This document shows positions 38,158 through 50,007 of a stretch of DNA of 64,000 nucleotides, one piece after another. This stretch comes from Syntrophotalea acetylenivorans (GTDB taxonomy: Bacteria > Desulfobacterota > Desulfuromonadia > Desulfuromonadales > Syntrophotaleaceae). Both the position numbers and the translations under genes were made by a program. The notes under the pieces were generated by a model that was given only the letters and a program-made list of their open reading frames with translations, had not been told where the DNA came from and ran no database searches. Numbering within the stretch: position 1 is the first letter of the stretch; every line of letters begins with the position of its first letter. The DNA lies in NCBI RefSeq assembly GCF_001887775.1, contig NZ_CP015519.1, forward strand, positions 2,604,001-2,668,000. The letters run 5' to 3'.

Positions 38158-38493
38158 GTTTATTCTGCTGCGGGGTTCGGGCGGGGTACCTTGTTGGAAG
38201 GGACTCCTTTTCTGCTCCTCGAATGTCACAGCGCGTCAAGCGCTAAACACTGACGCATCGATTTCCGAAATATTCGGTTATCTCCTGACGAAACTCCCCT
38301 TCGAACGTGTCCGCTACCATCCTGACGACGAACACTTCCTTTGCCCTCTGGTAGGTAACAACTCCCGCTGCGATACCATTTCGGCCATTCCTTTGTATAC
38401 AGTTTACTATCCACAACCGGGCTTGTGTATGGTAGGTTCTAAAAAACCATACACAAAGGTTTTGCCTTTCAGGGTTGATTCAAGCTTAAGACG
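38158..38493. other. Spacer with inverted repeat
   Basis: No convincing gene; the 121-codon frame across it has no recognisable features. An 11-bp inverted repeat (TTGTGTATGGT at 38423-38433 with ACCATACACAA at 38446-38456) lies 38 bases before the small zinc-finger gene and could be an operator or terminator. Confidence 0.5.
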
Positions 38494-38673
38494 GTGTTGG
38501 CCCATATATGTCTTAGGTTGAAGCGACTCTATGCCGCCCTCAGACGGGTTGAGGCAGATAATTTCGGTGAATGCTTCAAGTGCGAAAAAACAGTTGAGAT
38601 CAGCACACTGCTAGTGTATCCGGAGAGAATGCTTTGTTCCCAATGCCTGAAAAGCCACGAAGAGCAATCATGA
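38494..38673 (+). CDS. Small DksA/TraR-type C4 zinc-finger protein (non-ATG start or N-terminally truncated)
   Basis: The frame reads LKRLYAALRRVEADNFGECF, then KCEKTVEISTLLVYPERMLC and SQCLKSHEEQS. This matches the C-terminal zinc-finger pattern of DksA/TraR proteins (ALRRIE.G.YG.C..C...I...RL...P....C..C). No ATG is in frame: the best starts are GTG 38494 (59 residues) or TTGs shortly after, with an upstream stop at about 38476. Its TGA overlaps the ATG of the next gene (ATGA), a sign that the frame is or was translated. DksA/TraR proteins bind RNA polymerase's secondary channel. It may be a minimal TraR-like protein or the remnant of a longer DksA. Confidence 0.6.
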   Translation: MLAHICLRLKRLYAALRRVEADNFGECFKCEKTVEISTLLVYPERMLCSQCLKSHEEQS

Positions 38674-38864
38674 GATCCCCTTTCTTTTGTCCCAACAGGA
38701 CGTGGCTTTGGCTGGGTTTTGTTTTGCTGCTCCTGGTCCTTTCCGGCTGTGCCGAACATGCCCTTTACCATCAGCTGAGGACAAGTCGAGACTATACTTA
38801 TATCGATTTTGCCCGAAATTCTTCTCCCTACATTTTCAGGGGGCAGGTGGGGGCGAGCATATGA
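38670..38864 (+). CDS. Small lipoprotein of unknown function
   Basis: A 64-residue protein. Hydrophobic segment WLWLGFVLLLLVLSGCAEH with lipobox LSGC; the mature part is only about 40 residues (ALYHQLRTSRDYTYIDFARN...). The start ATG overlaps the stop of the zinc-finger gene, and its stop overlaps the next start, both as ATGA. The longer frame from 38634 is unlikely because of this coupling. I do not recognise the family. Confidence 0.65.
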   Translation: MRSPFFCPNRTWLWLGFVLLLLVLSGCAEHALYHQLRTSRDYTYIDFARNSSPYIFRGQVGASI

Positions 38865-39079
38865 CCTTTGTTAAGGTGCTCAGCTTTCAAGGAGAGCGTT
38901 ACACAGTCGCAATGCGGCAAGACGGTGATGCAGACTTTAGCGTTTATGGTGAGGGGGTCCGTGTACTCCGGAAAGGAGCAACTGCGGAGGTGGAAATAAT
39001 TGCTATCGATGCTCTTTTCGAGATTGAGATTTCTGCTCTTAGCTACGGCGATTACGAACTGGTGGTAGTTAAAAAGTAG
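38861..39079 (+). CDS. Small hypothetical protein
   Basis: A 72-residue soluble protein, beta-rich by eye (VKVLSFQGERYTVAMRQDGD, EVEIIAIDALFEIEISALSY), with no signal sequence or known motif. It begins within the stop of the lipoprotein gene (ATGA). It could also have been the C-terminal part of that protein, split by a frame change; the two frames differ by one base. Confidence 0.6.
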   Translation: MTFVKVLSFQGERYTVAMRQDGDADFSVYGEGVRVLRKGATAEVEIIAIDALFEIEISALSYGDYELVVVKK

Positions 39080-39481
39080 TCTGCTTGTACCTTACAGGGT
39101 TGGTTGATGTTTATGCCGGCCAGTCCTGCGGGGCTCAGGTTCCCAAGTTCTAAGCTGATTTTCTCGCTTTGTCGTGGCAGCGACAGGCACCCGAAAACCA
39201 TCAATTACCTGCACCAGTCCCCTGGTATATTTGTCTTTTACAGTCAAATAAGCGTTTCCAGGTCTAGTTAAGAACGCTGTCGCCCAAAATCCCTTTCTTG
39301 AACGGCTTGTCGAGTCTGATGCCAATGGTAAAGTGTTGTAGATAGCTGTTGGCAAAGGCGTAACGGTCTTGAAGACCAACGAGGGGCATGGAGAAAGGCG
39401 ATGCAAAAATAACAGGCAGGGAGTCCTGAAATCAGTTGTCGGACAGAGCCTATAACAGACTTTCAGAAAAGGATCGGACCA
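39080..39481. other. 400-bp spacer
   Basis: No supported gene. A reverse frame runs through it (to 39092) but overlaps the nitroreductase start and has no recognisable domain. The stretch may be decayed sequence. Confidence 0.45.
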
Positions 39482-40027
39482 ATGGAAGCAATTACGATGA
39501 TCAAGGAGCGCCGGAGCATTCGAAAATACAAGAATGAAAAAGTCGACCGGAAGACCATGGAGGAGGTCATCGACATCGCTCGATGGGCGCCTTCCTGGGC
39601 CAATTTCCAGATTGCCCGATATACCCTGGTCGACGACGAGGCGACCATTGCCAAGCTGACAACCGAAGGGGTTCAAGGTTTTGCCTACAACATCAACACC
39701 CTGAAGACGGCCCACGGCGTTGCGGTCTTAAGCTTCGTGAAAGGGAAAAGCGGTCGGCTGGATAAGTACGGGGATTTCGACAGTTCCAATGCACATCTCT
39801 GGGAATCTTTCGATGCCGGTATCGCCTGCCAGACTTTCTGCCTGGCGGCCCATGCCAAGGGGGTCGGGACCTGCATCTTTGGTGTTATTGACGATAAGGC
39901 CATTGCCGACATCGTTGACCTGCCGAAAGAGGAGACCGTCGCCGCTTTGATTGTTTACGGGTATCCGGATGAATCTCCGGAAGCTCCGCCACGCAAAACG
40001 GTCGAAAAGCTTCTCCGTTTTATTTAA
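39482..40027 (+). CDS. Nitroreductase family flavoprotein
   Basis: A 181-residue FMN-binding nitroreductase. Start ITMIKERRSIRKYKNEKVDR and ARWAPSWANFQIARYTLV are the phosphate- and flavin-contact motifs; CLAAHAKGVGTCIFGVID follows. The C-terminal VYGYPDESPEAPPRKTVEKL is typical of the short subgroup. The substrate is unknown. It is only distantly similar to the nitroreductase at 5985. Confidence 0.92.
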   Translation: MEAITMIKERRSIRKYKNEKVDRKTMEEVIDIARWAPSWANFQIARYTLVDDEATIAKLTTEGVQGFAYNINTLKTAHGVAVLSFVKGKSGRLDKYGDFDSSNAHLWESFDAGIACQTFCLAAHAKGVGTCIFGVIDDKAIADIVDLPKEETVAALIVYGYPDESPEAPPRKTVEKLLRFI

Positions 40028-40064
40028 TAACTATAACGGTAGCGCATCTTCTAAGGGGAGTCGT

Positions 40065-40104
40065 AAAGACAAAGGGCCAGCTTAAGAGCTGGCCCTTTGT
40101 CTTT
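40065..40104. terminator. Bidirectional intrinsic terminator
   Basis: A perfect 18-bp stem (AAAGACAAAGGGCCAGCT with its complement) and a 4-base loop lie between the convergent nitroreductase and katG. Confidence 0.93.
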
Positions 40105-40131
40105 ACTGCGTTTCAGAGGTTTCAAAAATAA

Positions 40132-42387
<2,256 letters not shown>

Positions 42388-42554
42388 TTACGTGACTGGC
42401 GCTGTTTGCCCTTTAATCCGTCAAATTATCTACAGTCTGGCAGCTTAATCGGAAGCCACGAATAAACTGTATATAAATTCAAGACCATTTCAATGGACAT
42501 TCTTAGCGATTTCACATCGGCTTTTGCTTTTTCCAGATTCGGCACTAAGAAAAA

Positions 42555-42579
42555 GCAAATAGTAATTATTACTATTTGC
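42555..42579 (-). promoter_or_regulatory. Perfect 25-bp palindrome, probable PerR/Fur operator
   Basis: GCAAATAGTAAT-T-ATTACTATTTGC is a perfect inverted repeat, AT-rich and of Fur-family layout. It lies 23 bases after the end of perR and 212 bases before the katG ATG, so it would control katG. Confidence 0.7.
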
Positions 42580-42601
42580 GGAATTTTAGAAAAAGTCAAG
42601 G

Positions 42602-43075
42602 TTACTTTTTCGGATTGTGGCGATTTTTGTTCTGGCAATCGTTACAGATCCCTCGAACCTCCACATGGACAGAGCCTATATTCCCAAGTTCTGTCACCTC
42701 TGCCGGGGCGACCAAGTTATTGAAGTTGTCGCTGTAAAAATCCCGTACTTTGCCACACTCTACGCAGATAAAGTGATGATGATGTTTGGTGTTCCCGTCA
42801 AATCGCATACTCTCGCCGGCGGCACTGACCCGTGAAATTATACCTTTCTGTTCAAAAAGGCGCAGGGTTCGGTAAACCGTATCCAGGGAGATGGCAGGAA
42901 TTCGTTTTCTGACATTCCCGTAAATGGTTTCCGCGTTAGGGTGATTTTCTGTCGACATCAGTTCTCGATATATCTCGGTTCGCTGATGGGTAGGTTTAAT
43001 GCCTAGTTCTCGACAGAATCCCATGAAATCATCGATGCAAATGTTGATATCGCTTTTGGTATCCAAGTTCTTCAC
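42602..43075 (-). CDS. perR: Fur-family peroxide-stress regulator (PerR-like)
   Basis: A 157-residue Fur-family repressor. The winged helix covers about 20-90 (ELGIKPTHQRTEIYRELMST, then AETIYGNVRKRIPAISLDTV). The metal region has HHHHFICVECGKV and a second CxxC (CNDC) that complete the structural zinc site. Position before katG favours PerR over Fur, Zur or Nur. Metal selectivity cannot be read from sequence alone. Confidence 0.9.
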   Translation of the reverse strand: MKNLDTKSDINICIDDFMGFCRELGIKPTHQRTEIYRELMSTENHPNAETIYGNVRKRIPAISLDTVYRTLRLFEQKGIISRVSAAGESMRFDGNTKHHHHFICVECGKVRDFYSDNFNNLVAPAEVTELGNIGSVHVEVRGICNDCQNKNRHNPKK

Positions 43076-43095
43076 AATTTATAAACCCTTGTTGA

Positions 43096-43122
43096 GATAT
43101 ATTCTCCTTCCGACAATATATC
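43096..43122 (-). promoter_or_regulatory. Inverted repeat upstream of perR
   Basis: GATATATT (43096-43103) and AATATATC (43115-43122), separated by 11 bases, lie about 20 bases before the perR ATG. A possible autoregulatory operator. Confidence 0.4.
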
Positions 43123-43348
43123 AGAATTTTTTGGTGTAATGTTAAAAGTCAAGAAACAGAATGTTTTGACAAAGGGTTTTTCCGGGAGCGTCATTAAAGT
43201 ACATAAGGGATAAGCTCGAATAGGGACCGGCCTTTTTTTACCGGCTTCTCTTGATTCTATTCATTCAATCTATAGCTTTTGGGAGGCGATAAAGGGGTTG
43301 GTAACGCTTGCTATTTGCTGGCCCTCAACGACCATGGCGTGGCCTAAA
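43123..43348. other. Intergenic region upstream of perR
   Basis: No gene seen. AT-rich sequence with TTGACA at 43167-43172, but the following -10 is unclear. Confidence 0.4.
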
Positions 43349-43380
43349 CCAAAAAAGCTCCCTGACGGGAGCTTTTTTGG
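43349..43380. terminator. Bidirectional intrinsic terminator
   Basis: CCAAAAAAGCTCCC/GGGAGCTTTTTTGG stem with a 4-base loop downstream of the aminotransferase gene. Confidence 0.9.
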
Positions 43381-43415
43381 TCTTGCTTGGGTGGTAAAAG
43401 GCTGGCGCTTGAGGC

Positions 43416-44495
43416 TCAGGCTGTGCGGACCTGAGGCAACAGCTCTTCCAGCACACTGAAAAACTCTTCCATGCTGGCCATAGTGGCATCGGCCATATGG
43501 GGAATGCGGAAAGTCTGGTTCTTGATCTTGCCGTAGCCGTTATCGATGGCGTAGCCTCGCTCTCCGGCCAGCTTTTTCAGCTGCTCAAGATCGGTGCGGC
43601 CGTCGTTGGTGCCGGCGGTCAGGGTCATAGAGGCGCAGGAGTCGGCGGCAAAGAGGCCAAAGCCTTGAGCGATAACCCAGTCGCGGGTGGCCTGGGCCAT
43701 GCGGCGATGGCGGGCATAGCGGTTGTCCAGCCCCTCGGCGAACATCTTCTGCAGCTGATGGCGCAAGGCGAAGATCAGGCTGATGCAGGGGGTGCTTGGG
43801 GTGTTGTTCTTCAGGTCGTTCTTTTCGAACTCGATGAAGTCAAAGTAGTAACCGCGGTTGGGGGTGGTGCGGGCCTTGTCGAGAGCTTTGGGGCTGACGG
43901 CGAAGACCGCCAGACCCGGGGGCAGGCCGAAAGCCTTCTGTACGCCGGCCAGGCAGACGTCGATACCCAGAGCGGTAACATCGATGGGCACCGCGGTCAT
44001 GGAGGAGACACTGTCAACGATGAAGGAGACCTCGGGATATTTGCGCATCACCTCGGCGATCTCTTCGAGGGGCGACATGACGCCGGTGCTGGTCTCGTTG
44101 TGCACCATGGTCATGGCATCGTATTTACCAGTCGCTAGAGCCTCGTCAACCATTGCCGCAGTGATCGGCTGGCCCCAGTCGGCGGTAAACAGATCGGCCT
44201 GCAGGCCACAGCGTTCGGTAACATTGTGCCACTTGTTGCTGAAGGCGCCGTTGGCAAAGCATGCGCAGCGCTTCTGTACCAGGTTGCGTACTGCACCTTC
44301 CATTACGCCAAAGGCGCTGGAGGTCGAGAGGAACACCGGGCCGGGGGCGTTTAACAGTTGCTTGAGGCCGGTGGTAACTTCGGCGTGCAGTTCCGCGTAT
44401 TCTTTCATGCGGTGGCCGATCATCGGTGCGGTCATGGCTTCCATGACGTCCGGGCTGATTTGAACCGGTCCCGGAATGTAGAGTTTTTTGCTCAT
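43416..44495 (-). CDS. Class V aminotransferase (serine/alanine-glyoxylate type)
   Basis: A 359-residue PLP enzyme of the AGXT/serine-pyruvate group. It begins KLYIPGPVQISPDVMEAMTA, has FIVDSVSSMTAVPIDV, and the PLP lysine in CLAGVQKAFGLPPGLAVFAV. It may interconvert serine/alanine with glyoxylate, giving glycine. The start MSKKLY at 44495 follows aggagcc; the longer frame to 44546 would run into the terminator. A ZTP-type riboswitch with attenuator precedes it, tying expression to folate/purine one-carbon status. Confidence 0.88.
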   Translation of the reverse strand: MSKKLYIPGPVQISPDVMEAMTAPMIGHRMKEYAELHAEVTTGLKQLLNAPGPVFLSTSSAFGVMEGAVRNLVQKRCACFANGAFSNKWHNVTERCGLQADLFTADWGQPITAAMVDEALATGKYDAMTMVHNETSTGVMSPLEEIAEVMRKYPEVSFIVDSVSSMTAVPIDVTALGIDVCLAGVQKAFGLPPGLAVFAVSPKALDKARTTPNRGYYFDFIEFEKNDLKNNTPSTPCISLIFALRHQLQKMFAEGLDNRYARHRRMAQATRDWVIAQGFGLFAADSCASMTLTAGTNDGRTDLEQLKKLAGERGYAIDNGYGKIKNQTFRIPHMADATMASMEEFFSVLEELLPQVRTA

Positions 44496-44548
44496 GTTAG
44501 GGGCTCCTTTATATTCAATAATTTGGTTAAAATCTAAAATGGCCAAAT

Positions 44549-44670
44549 AAAAAACGCCTGGTCCCTATATATTTCTACTATAGGTGCCCAGGCGTACGGC
44601 TGTCGTGGTCTGTAGGTCTGCTCCCCGGTGGTAAACCCACCTTAGCGCCAGTTGCAGAAGACCGTCAAAT
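44549..44670 (-). promoter_or_regulatory. Probable ZTP (pfl-type) riboswitch with transcription terminator
   Basis: Read on the reverse strand: an early AACTGGCG, a GGTGGG...CCACC hairpin, GGGGAGC, then GCCGTACGCCTGGGCA. This order is the pfl/ZTP aptamer. The final CGCCTGG (44588-44594) can instead pair with CCAGGCG (44555-44561), followed by six T. This makes a terminator that ligand binding should prevent. It sits about 55 bases before the class V aminotransferase. Assignment is from memory of the consensus, with no covariance search. Confidence 0.75.
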
Positions 44671-44774
44671 TGTGTTTGTTATTCGGGTAAGTATCATATC
44701 CCTTTGCGGGCTGTCAAGATAATCCCCATGTCTTTTAAAGTTGAGGCGGCGGTAAAAAAATCCGGAGAAAAGCC

Positions 44775-44840
44775 TTGACAATAAAAGCCTGCTGCTTATA
44801 TTTAGCTCTGCTGTTAGCACTCCCGCCATTTGAGTGCTAA
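44775..44840 (+). promoter_or_regulatory. groESL promoter and CIRCE operator
   Basis: TTGACA (44775-44780) and TATATT (44797-44802) give a sigma-70 promoter with 16-base spacing. CIRCE TTAGCACTC-N9-GAGTGCTAA (44814-44840) matches the HrcA operator exactly. hrcA itself is not in the window. Confidence 0.95.
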
Positions 44841-44961
44841 CGTGCGTTAGAGGAAGAGGCTTGGTTGGTAACTGAGCTTTTTTATTTTGGCTCGTAAACG
44901 TGCGCGGGCAGTCCCGCTGCAACTTTTAGTGACATCATTGAATCAGTGAAAGGAGTTTGAC

Positions 44962-45249
44962 ATGAACATCAGACCGTTGCGTGATCGCATCATCGTCGAA
45001 AGGGTAGAAGAGGAAACTACTACCGCCGGAGGCATCATTATTCCCGATTCCGCCAAGGAAAAGCCCCAGCAGGGCATTATCAAGGCCGTTGGCAAGGGCA
45101 AGGTGACTGAAGACGGCACCGTTCTGCCCATGGATGTGAAGGTTGGCGATCGGATCCTGTTCGGCAAGTATGCCGGCAGCGAAGTCAAGATCGACGGTAT
45201 CGAATACCAGATCATGCGCGAAGAAGATATCCTCGGCGTGCTCGAATAA
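44962..45249 (+). CDS. groES: Co-chaperonin GroES
   Basis: A 95-residue Hsp10 lid of the GroEL chamber. [20 protein letters not shown], the mobile loop [19 protein letters not shown] and [20 protein letters not shown] are diagnostic. RBS gaaagga. It forms an operon with groEL 46 bases downstream, under the CIRCE/HrcA operator. Confidence 0.98.
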   Translation: MNIRPLRDRIIVERVEEETTTAGGIIIPDSAKEKPQQGIIKAVGKGKVTEDGTVLPMDVKVGDRILFGKYAGSEVKIDGIEYQIMREEDILGVLE

Positions 45250-45271
45250 AGCTATACGATTTAATCCCTAA

Positions 45272-46951
<1,680 letters not shown>

Positions 46952-46986
46952 GCGTCCCTGCTGGCTGAATAGATAGTAAGCAACAC

Positions 46987-47018
46987 AAAAGCCCCCGGCT
47001 AGTCGCCGGGGGCTTTTT
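46987..47018 (+). terminator. Intrinsic terminator of groESL
   Basis: AAAAGCCCCCGGC/GCCGGGGGCTTTTT, 13-bp stem with a 5-base loop. Confidence 0.95.
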
Positions 47019-47154
47019 GCTTAGCCTTGTCTGAGGGGGCTTCGCTCATCCGGTTCGGTGAATGGGCAGAACTTGTTGGATTTTTTCAGAGGGCGTATAC
47101 TGCTATGTGCCTGGTCTGAAGGCACCGGCTCGGGAAGCGAAGGAATCAGAGAAT

Positions 47155-47807
47155 ATGAGCAAAAAAAATAGGAAGAAAGACGATCGAAACCTTCTGGTGC
47201 CGCCGGATGGTGCCAGGTCAGTACTGCTCCATTCTTGTTGCGCGCCCTGTTCCGGGGGGATTATGGAGACCCTGCTGAAGGCGGGGCTGGAGGTGACGCT
47301 CTTTTTCTGCAATCCCAACATTCATCCCCATAGCGAATACCTCAAGCGCAAGGAAGAAAACCAGCTTTTCGCAGATAAACTCGGCATCCCTTTTGTCGAT
47401 TCCGACTACCTGCTGGTGCCTTGGTTCAAGAGCGTTGAGGGGCTGGAGGGCGAGCCGGAGCGGGGACGTCGCTGTACCGCCTGTTTCACTTTTCGTCTGG
47501 ATGCGACAGCCCGCTATGCCGCCGATCATGGTATTCCGGTTTTTGCTACCACCCTCGGCATTTCCCGCTGGAAGGATCTGATTCAGGTCAATGATTGTGG
47601 TCGTCAGGCCGCAGCCAAGTATCCTGGGGTCAGCTATTGGGATTGCAATTGGCGCAAGGGGGCGGTTCGCAGCGTATGATCGAGATCTCCCGGCGCGAGG
47701 GGTTTTACCATCAGGAATATTGCGGGTGCCGCTTTAGTTTGCAGGAGACTAATCGCTGGCGGCAGGAGCGGGGGAGGCCGCTTGTTGAGCGGGAGTTGGA
47801 GGAGTAA
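47155..47807 (+). pseudogene. queH: Epoxyqueuosine reductase QueH (DUF208) with one frameshift
   Basis: The main frame has HSCCAPCSGGIMETLLKAGL, then NPNIHPHSEYLKRKEE, GRRCTACFTFRLDATA and [15 protein letters not shown], all QueH-type cysteine and substrate motifs. It runs to a premature stop at 47679. At the G-run 47658-47662 one extra G would continue as [20 protein letters not shown] and [11 protein letters not shown], the conserved C-terminus, to 47807. The restored protein has about 217 residues. QueH performs the last step of queuosine synthesis in tRNA. RBS aagga precedes ATG 47155. Confidence 0.9.
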
Positions 47808-48157
47808 GTTGGTAGCGCAATTGCTTGGTTGAATTGTGAGGATCAAAACCGGCGGGTCGCGGCCCGCCAGCCGCCCTACTTTTTGTCCAAGCCAACAAAA
47901 AGTAGGCAAAAAATGGCTGCCACTGCGTGGGGCATGTTATTACGGATGTGCGGAGAAGGCTAAAATCCATTGAGCAGCTCACGGCTGCAGCAATTTCTTT
48001 GAGCGGCCCCTCTTTCGAAATTTGGTTGCTGAAACGATCGGTTCGTTTCGCTTGCCAGCAGTGATCGTAGTTGCTGTTGGGTTTTAGAACCAACAACGCA
48101 TCTGCAAATCTCTGCCTTACCCTCTAAAAGTTTCAGGCGCAAGAACCTCCCATCAGT
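47808..48157. repeat. Spacer with hairpin and 63-bp repeat (copy 2)
   Basis: A perfect 12-bp hairpin CCTACTTTTTGT/ACAAAAAGTAGG lies at 47875-47906. A second, GGCGGG/CCCGCC, lies at 47851-47868. The 63-bp repeat (48022-48084) matches 16459-16521. No gene. Confidence 0.75.
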
Positions 48158-48559
48158 TCACTCGCACCAGTCGCCGCTAACGACCGACCGTAGCCCAGCG
48201 GTCGGTCGATTGTAGAGATAACACCAGGCGACCACCTTCGTTTTGTCTTCCCGTTCAACCGTAACCCGGCAGCGTTTGTATTCCCGCGGTTCCGGGTAAT
48301 TCTCCCCCGCCTCTTCATAGTCATCCAGGGTTTCCAGTAGAGAATCCGCCTCCAGTAGTTGGTAGAGTTCGCCGACCACCTGATCGTTGCCGGCCTCTGA
48401 CCACACCGCTCCGGGGTAGTCGTCAATCTCGTAGAGGCGCCCCCTCATGTACCCTCGGGCGATCAGCTTTGCCTCCCTTTTCAGCAGCTGATGGGCCGAA
48501 TGGTCGGCACCCTGGCGCAGGGTGCCGTAGACAAACAAGAGCGTGGTTTCGCAAGTCAT
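48158..48559 (-). CDS. Gamma-glutamylcyclotransferase-fold (AIG2/GGCT-like) protein
   Basis: A 133-residue protein. The start TTLLFVYGTLRQGADHSAHQ contains the YGTLR substrate loop; the catalytic Glu is expected around VWSEAGNDQVVGELYQL or LDDYEEAGENYPEP. The fold cyclises gamma-glutamyl amines or peptides. The start overlaps the end of the rdgC-like gene by 4 bases (ATGA), so they are coupled. Confidence 0.88.
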   Translation of the reverse strand: MTCETTLLFVYGTLRQGADHSAHQLLKREAKLIARGYMRGRLYEIDDYPGAVWSEAGNDQVVGELYQLLEADSLLETLDDYEEAGENYPEPREYKRCRVTVEREDKTKVVAWCYLYNRPTAGLRSVVSGDWCE

Positions 48560-49678
48560 CCGTTCTTGGTCAGATGCTGTTGCAGAAAGGTGGCAAACAG
48601 GCTGTCGAAGAGCTGCAGGCCGGATTCAAGCAGGTACATGCGCTCGAGAAACAGGGCTTCCTTTTCCCGTTCTTCGTCGACCATGTCGTCTTTTTCCAGC
48701 TTGACTGACGGGCAGCGGAATGAGCCGAATTGAAAGAGTTCACCCTTGAGAGTCAGTTTCCAGAGCAGCTCTTCCTTCTCCAGGTACAGGGTTGCCTCGC
48801 AGATGCTTTTGCGATTTTCCAGGGCGGCCAGGACCTCGTCAAATTTGTTTTGCGGACCGGCCACGGTGACCTTCTGTTTGCCTTCCTCGTCTTCGCCTTC
48901 CAGCACCAGACGATCATTGATGTAAGCGACGAAGCCTTCACCAACTTGGGCGGGTCCGTCTACGTTGACCTTGTAGTTGGAGTCGGTGTTCATAGTCCGG
49001 TCAACCAGCCAGCAGAGGAATTCCCATCCGAGCCAGCGGTTGTCCTGGATCAGATCAAGCACCGTGTCGTTGGTCGCCTGGTTGGCTTTGGTTAGGGCCG
49101 GTTGCAGCGCTTCGTCGATGCTCTGTTGGGCACGGGCGTAGGGGTGCAGGGTCACCAGGCGCAAGCCGTCGAAAGTGGTTTTAAACAGGGCTTCGAACTC
49201 TTCGATGACCTGGCCGTTGAGCGTCGCTAGGGTCAGCAGGTTGCGGCGGGTGTCCCAGACAGCATCAAAGGTCGTCGGGGTCGGCAGGGTCTTGGCCAGC
49301 AGAGCGCCGCGTACCGCGTCACGTAGTTCTTCTCGCCTTGGTTTCGGTACCCGGTTTAAGCCGGGGTTGGCCGCCAGAAATTCAGCTTCGGCGCGTTCCA
49401 GATGAGCTTTGAGCAGCCCCGCCGGGACGCGGCGCCGGTCCCGGCGCAGGGTAAAGGTCAAATAAGAGCCCGGGCATAGCGGTTGGCGACGTCGAATTCG
49501 TTCGCTTCGAAGTCGTCGACTTCCACCCAGCCGACGGACAGTTCTTCGTTGGAATGTTCGATATCCTGAAAGGCGTTTTTTGCCAGCTGCTCTCCGACCC
49601 AGGTGGCGAGGTCCCCTCGGGGAAGGTGCCCGCTACCTGAAACTGGCAACAGCTTACGGTATTGGCGAGGATGCCCAT
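48556..49678 (-). pseudogene. rdgC: RdgC-like recombination-associated protein, two frameshifts
   Basis: Three frame segments join: MGILANTVSCCQFQVAGTFP (from 49678), then RGDLATWVGEQLAKNAFQDI...NRYARAL, then LTFTLRRDRRRVPAGLLKAH to the stop at 48556. Single-base additions at the C-run near 49617-49620 and at the T-run near 49463-49466 restore one frame of about 373 residues. The segment EELRDAVRGALLAKTLPTPT, then VIEEFEALFKTTFDGLRLVT, resembles RdgC. RdgC proteins bind DNA and affect RecA. Similarity is by eye, so the family call is moderate. Confidence 0.7.
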
Positions 49679-49785
49679 GCTATGACTCCTGTTGTAAAAG
49701 TTTTTCGGCAGTGAATACGGCCGTTAAATATCTGTGACGCGTTAGGGTTTTTACCGTTCTTTGGCCTTAGGGGCAAGGACTTTTT
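49679..49785. other. Spacer upstream of the rdgC-like gene
   Basis: About 100 bases with no gene. It likely contains the promoter of the reverse-strand rdgC-like gene. Confidence 0.4.
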
Positions 49786-49912
49786 GATGGCGTCGCAAAA
49801 AGTCCGTCTTACTGCGTTACGGCGTTTTTTCAGGATCTTGACATACTCGGTGTATGCCTTCACACCTGAAAAACCACCAAGCCTTGTAGGTCGAAATTTT
49901 TGCTTAGCCATT
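49786..49912 (+). mobile_element. 127-bp palindromic repeat, copy 3 of 3
   Basis: Begins GATGGCGTCGCAAAAAGTCC and ends ...TTTTTGCTTAGCCATT, again preceded by T. Length equals the other copies. Here no forward gene ends at its left edge. It lies about 95 bases before the sigma-54 activator gene. Confidence 0.85.
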
Positions 49913-50007
49913 CTAGTTCATCAATTTTTACCTTCTCCAGATTTTGACAGAGTCGACCGGTTGGCCTTATACTCTGTGAGTAACTATTTTACTCATAGAG
50001 GAATCCC

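Noticed and set aside
38156-38521. 121-codon frame after the tRNA-Arg terminator
   Set aside because: Cysteine- and proline-rich with no motif and no RBS; starts inside the terminator tail.
39092-39715. 207-codon reverse frame
   Set aside because: Overlaps the well-supported nitroreductase start; no recognised domain in the rest.
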